This document shows positions 28,635-36,613 of a DNA stretch of 64,000 bases, piece by piece (the first letter of the stretch is position 1; every line of letters starts with the position of its first letter). A model generated the notes under the pieces. It was not told the origin of the DNA. It searched no databases and saw only the letters and a list, made by a program, of their open reading frames with translations. This DNA is from Anaerolineales bacterium (GTDB taxonomy: Bacteria > Chloroflexota > Anaerolineae > Anaerolineales > UBA4823), in contig JAFGJM010000037.1 in assembly GCA_016929095.1 (NCBI GenBank), forward strand, positions 62,001 through 126,000, given 5' to 3'. Made by a program: the position numbers and the translations under genes.

Positions 28635-29120
28635 TCAAATATTGCCGAAGTCTTTCTCCGTGGGTGTCCATTCGTCGATGTTGCGCAGTATTCTTGGAAC
28701 GAGGGCGTACCGTGTCAATGTTACACCGGGCATTGAAGGTAAAACTTGAAGCAAGAAATTTCGTAATTCCTCGTTATCCTTAAACCGCGCCTCGATAGAA
28801 ATTTCGCTTGAATCGAGACCCACTGCAATATACGTGATTTCGGGCATCGATTGCAGGCGCTTGATGATTGCGGCTTCTTGATTGGGGTCTGCTTCCAGGA
28901 AGATATCGGTGGTGATGATATAGCCGAAAGCCTGGGGGTCGATAATAGCGGTCAGGCGCAATACCCCATCGCTTACCAGGCGGTCAATGCGTTTACGCAC
29001 CGTGCGTTCATTGGCGCCAATCCGGCGGGCAATATCTGAGGCGGCTATGCGCGCATCGCTGTGCAGTTCAGAGATAATTTGATAGTCTAATGTATCGAAG
29101 TTGATTTTTCTGGGTGGCAT
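28635..29120 (-). CDS. Lrp/AsnC family transcriptional regulator
   Basis: A 161-residue regulator. An N-terminal winged helix-turn-helix (about 8-55: LDYQIISELHSDARIAASDIA ... RTVRKRIDRLV) is followed by the Lrp/AsnC effector (RAM) domain. It is the first gene of the minus-strand unit containing ptcA and aguA, 45 bp upstream of ptcA, so it is a good candidate regulator of agmatine use. The effector may be an amino acid or agmatine-derived compound; this is inference. Confidence 0.88.
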   Translation of the reverse strand: MPPRKINFDTLDYQIISELHSDARIAASDIARRIGANERTVRKRIDRLVSDGVLRLTAIIDPQAFGYIITTDIFLEADPNQEAAIIKRLQSMPEITYIAVGLDSSEISIEARFKDNEELRNFLLQVLPSMPGVTLTRYALVPRILRNIDEWTPTEKDFGNI

Positions 29121-29221
29121 TATGATACCGTTTCGGAACTATGTTATTCCGATTATTGCATTATTATAGATTATTTCTCGCCTAAAGTAAAGTGTCAAAT
29201 GTCATATCCTGATTTAAATAC

Positions 29222-29612
29222 AAAAGATTGATGATGAAACCAGGAAGAAATTTATAAGGAAGGCAGGAAAGCCGGAAATGATTTTCAGTCATAGAAAATG
29301 GGGGCAATTTTCAGCCTGGTTTAACGACTGTTTTGACAATAAAAGATTTATGAGGAAGCCAGGAGAAGTTTATAAGGAAGGCAGGAAAGCAGGAAATGAT
29401 TTTCAGTTATAAAAAAATGGGGTAATTTTCAGCCCGGCTTGGCGACTGTTTTGAAAATCAAAGATGTATGAGGAAGCCAGGAGAATTTTATAAGGAAGGC
29501 AGGAAAGCAGGAAGGATATTTTCGGCTATAAAAAATGTGGGCAATTTTCAGCCCGGCTTGGCGACTGTTTTGACAATCAAAGATTTTTGAGGAAGCCAGG
29601 AAAGACTTTACA
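29222..29612. repeat. 119-bp tandem repeat, just over three copies
   Basis: Copies begin near 29222, 29341, 29459 and 29578 (last one partial), giving a 118-119 bp period. Each unit carries AGGAAGCCAGGAGAA, TATAAGGAAGGCAGGAAAGC and a segment ATTTTCAGCCCGGCTTGGCG. Copies differ by scattered substitutions. It lies in the divergent gap between the Lrp gene and the G1P dehydrogenase gene. No reading frame is maintained. Confidence 0.9.
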
Positions 29613-29692
29613 TATATTTAGAATTTGTCTTCACTGATAGCAGACAGCCGATTGCGAAGCATCCCTGTGGGATAGCTGATAGCTTGTTTTGA

Positions 29693-29706
29693 AATGAACG
29701 TTCATT
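29693..29706. promoter_or_regulatory. palindromic operator candidate, TetR-type
   Basis: AATGAACGTTCATT is a perfect 14-bp palindrome of the form often bound by TetR-family repressors. It lies just upstream of the putative -35 position of the G1P dehydrogenase promoter. No TetR gene was seen in the window. Confidence 0.55.
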
Positions 29707-29733
29707 CTAAGGCATGGCGACCAATTTGACGTT

Positions 29734-29739
29734 TATAAT
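29734..29739 (+). promoter_or_regulatory. -10 box of the G1P dehydrogenase gene
   Basis: A perfect TATAAT 27 bp before the start codon. The -35 region 17 bp upstream (GGCATG) is poor, which fits a regulated promoter with the palindrome beside it. Confidence 0.5.
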
Positions 29740-29766
29740 TACAGCTAACACTTATAAACACTCAGG

Positions 29767-31023
29767 ATGCCCATGAACACCAATACCATGATCTATCATT
29801 GCAGTGAGAATGCTTTAGCAGAAGCGATTGCGTTTTGTCAACAGAAAAATTACCGGCGGTTTAGCCTGGTATGCGATACCAACACATCCGCCGCATTAGG
29901 AGAGCGCATCGGACAATTATTCAATGCCCAGGGATGGGCGGTCAATTCCATTATCCTGGGAGGAAAGGAAGTGATTGCCGATGAACGCACCCTGGAAGAA
30001 ACACTCGACCGTTCAGGGAATGATCCTGGGGTGTTCCTGGCGGTTGGCTCGGGTACGCTCACCGACATTACCCGTTATTGCAGCCATAAAAAGGAGACTG
30101 CCTTTATCTCTCTACCCACTGCCCCCTCGGTGGATGGGTTTGCATCCTCCATTGCCCCCATTGTGATCAAAGGCTATAAACAATCTGTTCCCTGCCAGGC
30201 GCCTATGGCTATCTTTGCGGATCTACAAACGCTATGTCAGTCGCCAAAACCCATGATCGCAGCCGGCTTTGGCGATATGCTTGGAAAATACACAGCTCTG
30301 GCGGATTGGCGGCTGGCGCATATCATCATGGGCGAGTCTTTTCAAGAATTAATTGCCGCCCGGATGGAGCAGGCGTTACACGCCTGTGTGGAAAATTGTG
30401 ATGAGATCCACCGCGCCGATGCACAAGGGATACGCCGATTGATGGACGGTCTGGTCGAATCGGGCATTTGCATGGCATTGGCGGGTAATTCCCGTCCGGC
30501 GTCGGGATCGGAACACCATCTTTCTCATTATTGGGAAATGCTCCTGCTGCAACAAAAGCGCCCGGCTGTGCTGCACGGCGTTAAAGTGGGTATCGGCACG
30601 ATATTGATGGCCAGGCGCTGGGAACAACTCCGCGGCTTACCCTTGTTCGAAGTCAAACGCCGATTGGCCTCCGCGCACATTCCGGATGCGCAGACGGAGA
30701 AAGAGGCGATTGCCGCTGCTTTCCCATTCAATCCGGAGGCAATCATTGCCGGACAAAGTGTGTATCTCTCAATGAGCGAGACGGGATTTGCAGAGTTGAA
30801 AGAGAGCCTCTTGCAGAACTGGAGAAAAATTACCAAAATCGCCGCGTCTGTGCCTGTATCAGAGCGGATTTTCACTTTACTGCAAGACGCTTCGGCGCCG
30901 TTATCTGTAGCAGAAATAGGGCTGGGCGATCAGGATGAGAAAAATGCGCTGCGCTATGCTCATTATCTTCGAAGCCAGTTTACGGTCTCGAAATTGGGAA
31001 GGATATTAAATTTATGGGAATAA
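29767..31023 (+). CDS. sn-glycerol-1-phosphate dehydrogenase (EgsA/AraM family)
   Basis: A 418-residue member of the iron/zinc-dependent alcohol dehydrogenase superfamily. The NAD-binding GSGTLTDITRY, SLPTAPSVDGFAS, the metal-ligand segments GFGDMLGKYTALADW and GSEHHLSHYWEM are diagnostic of G1P dehydrogenase. The enzyme makes glycerol-1-phosphate from DHAP, the archaeal-type lipid backbone, and is found in some bacteria as AraM/EgsA. No archaeal-type lipid synthase lies nearby. The start is an ATG at 29767; a second Met follows at codon 3. It is probably controlled by the palindrome upstream. Confidence 0.88.
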   Translation: MPMNTNTMIYHCSENALAEAIAFCQQKNYRRFSLVCDTNTSAALGERIGQLFNAQGWAVNSIILGGKEVIADERTLEETLDRSGNDPGVFLAVGSGTLTDITRYCSHKKETAFISLPTAPSVDGFASSIAPIVIKGYKQSVPCQAPMAIFADLQTLCQSPKPMIAAGFGDMLGKYTALADWRLAHIIMGESFQELIAARMEQALHACVENCDEIHRADAQGIRRLMDGLVESGICMALAGNSRPASGSEHHLSHYWEMLLLQQKRPAVLHGVKVGIGTILMARRWEQLRGLPLFEVKRRLASAHIPDAQTEKEAIAAAFPFNPEAIIAGQSVYLSMSETGFAELKESLLQNWRKITKIAASVPVSERIFTLLQDASAPLSVAEIGLGDQDEKNALRYAHYLRSQFTVSKLGRILNLWE

Positions 31024-31063
31024 TTCACTGCGACATTGGTAATCGTTAGGGCGGTATCCATAA

Positions 31064-31102
31064 TAAAAAGTCATTGCAAGCCGCACAATAACTTGCAATG
31101 AC
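31064..31102 (-). terminator. intrinsic terminator of the 76-aa gene
   Basis: A perfect 11-bp stem (GTCATTGCAAG / CTTGCAATGAC) at 31070-31102, followed on the minus strand by TTTTTATTA. It ends the minus-strand unit and may also slow plus-strand read-through from the G1P dehydrogenase gene. Confidence 0.8.
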
Positions 31103-31135
31103 CATATCGGTAAAGTTTATACTGGTAAAAAGGCG

Positions 31136-31366
31136 CTATCTCAAGAAAAACGACAAGACTACCAGGATGAATATAAATACGCCAGCCAAAGACCCAATAC
31201 GTTTTAAATCTTTTATTACCGGGCTGTAATCGGGATTAAATTCTCTATCACTAACGCGCCCCAAACTTACGGGTGCAGCTGAGACGGTCGCGCTGGGCGT
31301 GGCTTGCTCGCTTTGTTGTGTTGGTGCATTGCCTTTGCGTACCTGTTTTTTCGATTTTTTACTCAT
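31136..31366 (-). CDS. small single-pass membrane protein
   Basis: 76 residues: a basic, Lys-rich start, a low-complexity Thr/Ala/Ser middle, the motif SDREFNPDYSPVIKDLKRIG and one C-terminal membrane helix (about 57-75). The composition with an FNPDY segment looks like a conserved small cell-envelope protein, but I do not recognise the family. It is 33 bp after the sortase gene on the same strand and ends at a strong terminator, so the two probably form one unit. Confidence 0.65.
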   Translation of the reverse strand: MSKKSKKQVRKGNAPTQQSEQATPSATVSAAPVSLGRVSDREFNPDYSPVIKDLKRIGSLAGVFIFILVVLSFFLR

Positions 31367-31399
31367 ACAATATGCCTCCGAGGGGCAAATTATACCTCA

Positions 31400-32317
31400 T
31401 TATCCTTCGTTGGTCTGTAATTGAGCTGAAACAACGATACGTTGGTCATCCACCATATACGGATAACAGGAAACCAGAGTCAATAAAGGTTGGTTGGTCT
31501 GCGCCATTGCATCAACAGAGGTAGGTTCGACGATCTTCACCTGGGAGACTACATAAGTATATGAGCGCTGATTGGTGAACACAACCAACTGGTCGCCGGG
31601 TTTTAGCTTGTCCAGATCGCGGAAAATCTCTCCAAAGATATCGTTATGCGCCGAAAGGACGACATTGCCTTTTTCACCGGGGTTTGCGGTACCGGCATGT
31701 TGCCCTACCCCTTTTTTCAATTGTTCCCAGCCGTCACCCTGTACCACCGGCGCGTCGACCTTAATGGCGGGGATTTGAATGCGGATGGCTTGTTCCGGGC
31801 TGGAAGTGGGCAGGGGTATTACCGCCAGCGATTGCATGAGCGGACGCAGGTGTTCGGGAATTTCGGCCTCGTTGGGGCTGCTGCCACCCGGAGAACTGGG
31901 CGGCGTATGCCCGGAGGGAAGCACCACAGCCATTACCAGCGCGGTAGGCGTCATGGTAGGCTGCTCCAGAGCTGCAACCACCTCCTGGTTTAATTCCTTG
32001 ATTAGATTCAAGCCATTAAAGAGAATGAAGAGAAAACCCAGCACCGCACTGATTTCGATGACCAAAAGGAAGCCGTCCAGGGCGCGGTGACGCCGGGAGC
32101 GTTTGCGTTTTGAGGAAGTCTCATATTCCAGGTCCTCTTCAGCAGTGGTTTGCATGGTTTCCAGTGAAGTCTCATTCACTTCAGGCGCTACCACCACCCT
32201 TCGCCCAACGCGGCGATAGCTTTCCAAACGGTTTTGCCGCTCGAGCCGGCGCTTTTCCACCAGCATCCAACGCAATTCATCTACGCTTAGATCTTGCACC
32301 GATTTTTTTCTGACCAC
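31400..32317 (-). CDS. sortase (class D/E/F-like transpeptidase)
   Basis: A 305-residue sortase. A cytoplasmic basic N-terminus (about 1-100) is followed by one membrane helix (FLLVIEISAVLGFLFILF region), a Pro/Ser-rich stalk, and the catalytic beta-barrel with His224 in SAHND, Cys284 in LVSCYPY and Arg293 in DDQR. Sortases cleave sorting signals and attach proteins to the envelope. No LPXTG-type substrate was recognised nearby. The start is taken as the GTG at 32317; it lies 6 nt after a TATAAT on the minus strand, so the mRNA may be leaderless. A longer in-frame form has no family similarity. Confidence 0.82.
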   Translation of the reverse strand: MVRKKSVQDLSVDELRWMLVEKRRLERQNRLESYRRVGRRVVVAPEVNETSLETMQTTAEEDLEYETSSKRKRSRRHRALDGFLLVIEISAVLGFLFILFNGLNLIKELNQEVVAALEQPTMTPTALVMAVVLPSGHTPPSSPGGSSPNEAEIPEHLRPLMQSLAVIPLPTSSPEQAIRIQIPAIKVDAPVVQGDGWEQLKKGVGQHAGTANPGEKGNVVLSAHNDIFGEIFRDLDKLKPGDQLVVFTNQRSYTYVVSQVKIVEPTSVDAMAQTNQPLLTLVSCYPYMVDDQRIVVSAQLQTNEG

Positions 32318-32323
32318 GTGTTG

Positions 32324-32329
32324 ATTATA
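32324..32329 (-). promoter_or_regulatory. -10 box for the sortase gene, leaderless layout
   Basis: TATAAT on the minus strand is followed by six bases and then the GTG start, so transcription would begin at or next to the start codon. No good -35 was found. Confidence 0.45.
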
Positions 32330-32573
32330 CCTTAGTGCATGAGAAAATTTTTTTATGTGTAGAATCAAATGGAATAGGATCACAGTCAATCAGTCAACCA
32401 GGATATTTGGAGTATTTATAAATCTCTTTCAGGAAAGCGCACAATGGAAAAATCGATGAAAAGATATATTGGAATTTGTCATTGAAAACAAAAAATCCGA
32501 TCACGGATAACTGATAACTCATACCGGTTACCTGTAATATTTATTCATCTGATAAATTTCTTTGAAAAAAGAC
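32330..32573. other. intergenic region between sortase and spoVS
   Basis: About 240 bp of AT-rich divergent spacer with no supported gene. It holds short stretches such as GATCACGGATAACTGATAAC that recur in similar form elsewhere in the window (for example near 46420), probably dispersed non-coding repeats. Confidence 0.35.
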
Positions 32574-32602
32574 TTGCATTGAAACAATTAATCTTGTACA
32601 AT
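32574..32602 (+). promoter_or_regulatory. sigma-70-type promoter of spoVS
   Basis: TTGCAT (32574-32579), a 17-bp spacer and TACAAT (32597-32602) form a near-consensus promoter about 80 bp before the spoVS start. Confidence 0.75.
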
Positions 32603-32685
32603 GATTATATCAATGTCAATATTCATCATTTTAACGCTGCCACATAAAAGGGCCAGCACGATCGTCTTGCAAGGGAGGGACCCCC

Positions 32686-32946
32686 ATGGACATCATCAAG
32701 GTTTCTGGCAAATCACGCACTGCAGCGGTGGCAGGCGCGATCGCAGGGGTTGTCCGGGAACATAAACGGGCTGAAGTCCAAGCCATTGGCGCCAGCGCAA
32801 TTAATCAGGCTGTGAAAGCGATGGCCTTGGCAAAAAGTTATTTAGCAGAAGATGGATTTTCTATCATCTTCATCCCGGAATTTGTAGATGTCGAAATAGA
32901 TCAAAAGGTGCGCACAGCGATCAAATTTGTTGTAGAACCGCGTTAG
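32686..32946 (+). CDS. spoVS: stage V sporulation protein S-like
   Basis: 86 residues, full family length, with the conserved start VSGKSRTAAVAGAIAGVVR, the core EVQAIGASAINQAVKAMALA and the end FVDVEIDQKVRTAIKFVVEPR. SpoVS is a small Alba-like nucleic-acid-binding protein; outside endospore formers its role is unknown. A strong GGGAGG, a near-consensus promoter and a clear terminator make it an isolated, probably well-expressed gene. No other sporulation gene is nearby. Confidence 0.95.
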   Translation: MDIIKVSGKSRTAAVAGAIAGVVREHKRAEVQAIGASAINQAVKAMALAKSYLAEDGFSIIFIPEFVDVEIDQKVRTAIKFVVEPR

Positions 32947-33020
32947 CGCTGCCCTTTCGACTTCTACGTGAAACGTTCGTGTGAGCGGTAATATTCTAAC
33001 GATAACACATCGTTTAAACG

Positions 33021-33048
33021 CGCCAGCGGGAAATCCTGCTGGCGTTTT
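33021..33048 (+). terminator. intrinsic terminator of spoVS
   Basis: CGCCAGCGGG pairs with CCTGCTGGCG (one mismatch) around an AAAT loop, followed by TTTTG, 75 bp after the spoVS stop. Confidence 0.85.
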
Positions 33049-33218
33049 GTTATTAGTTTATTCTGCCCGCGGTATTTTTTTTGAGTATGATTTATTGCTG
33101 GCAAATTTCTTTCACCTAAGTAATATAAAAAACTTGCTACGATTTTTTAAATTGATGTATATTATGACCATAAATATAAATAGATAAAGAACAATCAACG
33201 CTAAAAATGGAAGGCGAT

Positions 33219-33791
33219 ATGTCTCAGTTCCATAGTGTTTTATCCTCAAAAAAACGTCCGGCATTTATGATATTGATCGTCGCTTTTATAACCGGTTCTT
33301 GCCAGCTTTTTACACCTTCATCTCCGCATCACTACGATCACCCGGTGTTTTCTTTTGATTATCCATCCGACTGGCAAACAATGGAAGAATTATGGGGGTT
33401 TACTCAATCAGATGATAATTATTATGGATTGGGGTTTCAGGAAATTATCATGGTCACCAGTGCGCAGAAAAAGGGGAAGTTCGGCGCTTATTTTGCGGTT
33501 GCCGTGAAAGCATTGCCCGAAGGTGAAACTGTGGAAACTGTATTCCATCAAACTTATAGCCAGGTTAAAGACGGAATTCGGGAAGAGTCTGAAACGACGG
33601 CTAATCTGAATGGCATACCTGCTTTAGTCAAAAATTACGAACGCGCCTCAGGGGAACCATGGTGGCAGTTTCAAGATGTGTGGCTGGAAAAAGAGGGGAC
33701 GATTTATTTGCTTTCATTCCATTGCTTGAGCCTGGGCGAACAATATCAAGAAAATTTGGATTTTATTTTAAATAGTTTTTCCTTCAAATGA
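33219..33791 (+). CDS. putative lipoprotein with PsbP-like fold
   Basis: 190 residues from the ATG at 33219, preferred because GGAAGG precedes it; an ATG at 33207 would add four residues. A signal peptide ends in ITGSC (lipobox). The mature region begins YDHPVFSFDYPSDWQTME, which resembles PsbP-like and similar small secreted domains, and ends in DFILNSFSF. No enzyme motif was seen. It lies alone between spoVS and the acetyltransferase gene. Confidence 0.65.
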   Translation: MSQFHSVLSSKKRPAFMILIVAFITGSCQLFTPSSPHHYDHPVFSFDYPSDWQTMEELWGFTQSDDNYYGLGFQEIIMVTSAQKKGKFGAYFAVAVKALPEGETVETVFHQTYSQVKDGIREESETTANLNGIPALVKNYERASGEPWWQFQDVWLEKEGTIYLLSFHCLSLGEQYQENLDFILNSFSFK

Positions 33792-33961
33792 GTCAGGTAT
33801 GAAAATATAGAGCATTTATTTAAGGAAGGCAGGAATGCAGGAAGGTTATTTTCTGCCAAAAAATTTTGATGTTCTTTGTCCGGCATTGCAGCAGATATTC
33901 AAAATTGAACTTTTTTCAGAATATTTCTGTAATATAACAGGAAAATCATTAAGATTTCAGG

Positions 33962-34489
33962 ATGGTCAATATAAAGCAATTTCCGATTCTAAAAACCGGG
34001 CGGCTGATATTACGCCAAATTACAGCGGATGATAAAGAAGCGATCTTTTGCAATTTCTCCGATGAAGCAGTGACGCGTTGGTTTTTCGATCAGCCGTTTT
34101 CCGAACTGCAGCAAGCAGAAGCGCTTATCGATGAATTCGACCAGCATTTCGTCGATGAGTGCGGGATCACCTGGGCTATTACGCTAAAGGACGAAAACGA
34201 TGTTATTGGCACCTGTGGATTGGAGCCTTATCAAAAAGGTGGAAGGGGGGAGATTGGCTTTGACCTGGTGCAGGCATATTGGGGCAAAGGCATCATGAGT
34301 GAGGCACTGCGGGCTGCGATCGCCTATGGTTTTGAATGCTTAAGTTTACAAGGTATCGATGCAGATACGTATTGCGATAATAAACGCTCGCTGATCCTGT
34401 TGGAGCGATTGGGTTTCTCCAAAAGGGAACAGGTGGCAGATTATTTCAGGTTTTCATTAGAGTTAATGGATTGGAAGACTGTAAAATGA
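33962..34489 (+). CDS. RimJ/RimL-type GNAT N-acetyltransferase
   Basis: A 175-residue GNAT protein. It starts TGRLILRQITADDKEAI, typical of the RimJ/RimL group, and has the acetyl-CoA-binding segment around AYWGKGIMSEALRAAIAYGF and the closing NKRSLILLERLGF motif. It transfers acetyl groups to an amine of a protein or small molecule; the target is unknown. Its stop overlaps the next start (ATGA), so the two are co-translated. Confidence 0.88.
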   Translation: MVNIKQFPILKTGRLILRQITADDKEAIFCNFSDEAVTRWFFDQPFSELQQAEALIDEFDQHFVDECGITWAITLKDENDVIGTCGLEPYQKGGRGEIGFDLVQAYWGKGIMSEALRAAIAYGFECLSLQGIDADTYCDNKRSLILLERLGFSKREQVADYFRFSLELMDWKTVK

Positions 34490-35403
34490 ATGCTCATAAT
34501 ACTGATCAAACCATTTTTGTGACTGTCGTGCGAACGCTATATGGAAAAACCTGTGCTCGTCTGCTGATCGAGAGTTTACGCACCTTTGGCGGAGCGATGA
34601 GGCATTGCCTTTTCTGGCTATTTGAGGTCGATCCTCAAGTGACAGCTTGCCGGGATTTGGAAGATTTGGGAGTAAAAGTATGGCCTCTGGAAACGCCTGA
34701 AGCGATACAAGATTATTTGTTTGGGAATAAGGTGTATGCCTGCGCTCAGGCTGAAGCGCTGGCGCCTTCTAACGCGCGTTCCCTGGTTATCATCGATCCC
34801 AATTGCCTGATCGTTCAGCCGCCATTACTCTACGCTCTGGATGGAAATTGCGATGCCGCCTTCCGGCCGGTACATATCCGCAATGTCGGTTCACTGGCAG
34901 ACCAACCCCTGGATGCTTTTTGGCAGAATATCTATGAAACCGTTGGCGTAAAAGATATTTCCATGACGATTGAGTCATTTATCGATGGACAGAGGCTGCG
35001 TGCGTATTTTAATTCACATGCCTTTACGATTAACCCAACGATTGGGATTATGAAACGCTGGCTGGCTTGTTTCGAAACCCTGGTGAGTGATCAATCCTTT
35101 CAGTCCGGCGCCTGTCAAGACGAAAAACATCAAATATTTCTCTTTCAAGCCATTCTAAGCGCGGTTGTTGTTAGTGAACTGGGCGCGGACAGACTGCGTC
35201 TTTTACCTCCGGTTTATAACTACCCCTACCACTTCCAAGAATCTATTCCGGATGAGCGCCGTGCAAACGCTTTCAACGATCTGGTAAGTATCGCCTATGA
35301 GGATTTTTCGATACACCCGCGGGATGTAAAATTCATCCTTGTCCACGAACCCTTGCTGGGGTGGCTCTTGAAACACGGGGATAATTTGCCTCAGGGTTAT
35401 TAA
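34486..35403 (+). CDS. uncharacterised protein, possibly glycosyltransferase-like
   Basis: A 305-residue soluble protein that I do not recognise. It starts at the ATG overlapping the acetyltransferase stop (ATGA), which I prefer over an ATG 15 bp upstream. A beta-strand start (TIFVTVVRTLYGK), a mid-protein SLVIIDPNCLIVQPP with a D-x-N/D-x-D-like pattern, and a late FLFQAILSAVVVS segment recall the layout of GT-A enzymes, but the match is weak. Partner of the GNAT gene. Confidence 0.6.
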   Translation: MNAHNTDQTIFVTVVRTLYGKTCARLLIESLRTFGGAMRHCLFWLFEVDPQVTACRDLEDLGVKVWPLETPEAIQDYLFGNKVYACAQAEALAPSNARSLVIIDPNCLIVQPPLLYALDGNCDAAFRPVHIRNVGSLADQPLDAFWQNIYETVGVKDISMTIESFIDGQRLRAYFNSHAFTINPTIGIMKRWLACFETLVSDQSFQSGACQDEKHQIFLFQAILSAVVVSELGADRLRLLPPVYNYPYHFQESIPDERRANAFNDLVSIAYEDFSIHPRDVKFILVHEPLLGWLLKHGDNLPQGY

Positions 35404-35680
35404 GCTGTCTTTGTCTTTTTTATGCCCTGGATTTTTTCACCGGGCACCAGATTGGTTTATGTTTAGTTGCCAATAATTAACCGGTTCTGATCCTGGTATC
35501 AAAGGCTGGCTGATTGGGGATATTTGTCTGGTAGAATCGACCATTGGCATATATACGCAAATTAACATATAAAAAATTTGCTATTATGACTTGTGTCATA
35601 TTCTTGGGATATACAATGACAAAGGCCTTTTCTTCAATGATTTTTTGTGAATAACGGTTATTGTGAATTGGAGTATATAC

Positions 35681-36613
35681 GTGAACAACCTCGCCATCTA
35701 CACGGAAAACCTGACGCGTAACTTCGGAATCGTCCAGGCAGTAGATCATCTATCATTAGAAGTACCCCGAGGCGTTATATTTGGTTTTTTGGGACCTAAT
35801 GGTGCCGGAAAGACTACCACGATACGGCTGCTTTTAGGTTTGCTCGAACCAAGCCAGGGGAAAGCCGAAGTAATGAATTATGATACCCATACCCAGGCTG
35901 ATGAAATCCGCTTGCGCAGCGGCGCTTTATTGGAACATGCCGGTATTTATGAACGGTTGAGCGCCGAAGACAACCTGGAGTATTATGGGCGCATCTGGCG
36001 TTTGCCTGCCGGCGAACGCAGTGAACGCATCAAAGAATTGTTGACCCACTTTGATTTGTGGGAACGGCGTAAAGAAACAGCCGGCAAGTGGAGCAAGGGG
36101 ATGAAACAAAAACTTGCCATCGCACGGGCATTGCTTCATCACCCGGCTTTGGTTTTCCTGGATGAACCAACAGCCGGTCTCGATCCAATTTCAGCCGCGG
36201 CATTACGCGATGACCTGGCAACCCTGGTTGCCAGGGAGGGCGTGACGGTTTTTCTCAATACCCACAATCTCGCAGAAGCAGAAAAACTCTGTAATTTAGT
36301 GGGGGTCATTCGTCAGGGGAAATTGATGGCAGTGGGAAATCCCGTTGAGCTGCGCGCAAAAACCGGGGTCCCACGCGTCGAATTCATCGGAAAAGGTTTC
36401 CATGAGTCGGTCATTGCTTCATTACAGGCTCATCCCGAGATAGTAAAAGTTGAACACACGGATGATCGGATATTGCTGGAACTGCACAGCTCGATAAGCA
36501 CCGCCCCCCTGGTCAACATCCTGGTGCAAGCCGGAGCGGAAGTTGAAGAAGTGCGCAAAGGCAACGCCAGCCTGGAAGAAGTTTTCCTGACCCTGATGGA
36601 GGAAGAGAAATGA
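35681..36613 (+). CDS. ABC-2 type exporter ATP-binding protein
   Basis: A 310-residue ATPase: Walker [10 protein letters not shown], signature [16 protein letters not shown], Walker [14 protein letters not shown] and a switch His in LNTHNL, followed by a C-terminal extension typical of CcmA/NatA-type exporters. The GTG at 35681 is chosen because GGAG precedes it by 7 nt; a GTG at 35663 is the alternative. The stop overlaps the start of the permease gene (ATGA). Substrate unknown. Confidence 0.88.
   Translation: MNNLAIYTENLTRNFGIVQAVDHLSLEVPRGVIFGFLGPNGAGKTTTIRLLLGLLEPSQGKAEVMNYDTHTQADEIRLRSGALLEHAGIYERLSAEDNLEYYGRIWRLPAGERSERIKELLTHFDLWERRKETAGKWSKGMKQKLAIARALLHHPALVFLDEPTAGLDPISAAALRDDLATLVAREGVTVFLNTHNLAEAEKLCNLVGVIRQGKLMAVGNPVELRAKTGVPRVEFIGKGFHESVIASLQAHPEIVKVEHTDDRILLELHSSISTAPLVNILVQAGAEVEEVRKGNASLEEVFLTLMEEEK

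Noticed and set aside
27784-28749. 321-codon plus-strand ORF opposite ptcA
   Set aside because: It lies fully antisense to a well-supported enzyme gene and has no family similarity or start signal.
29222-29612. CRISPR array
   Set aside because: Repeats are about 119 bp long with no unique spacers; it is a plain tandem repeat.
32686-32946. SpoVS as evidence of endospore formation
   Set aside because: SpoVS homologues occur in many non-spore-formers, and no other sporulation gene is present here.
33835-34032. 65-codon ORF before the GNAT gene
   Set aside because: It begins in the repeat motif, overlaps the GNAT gene and has no recognisable features.
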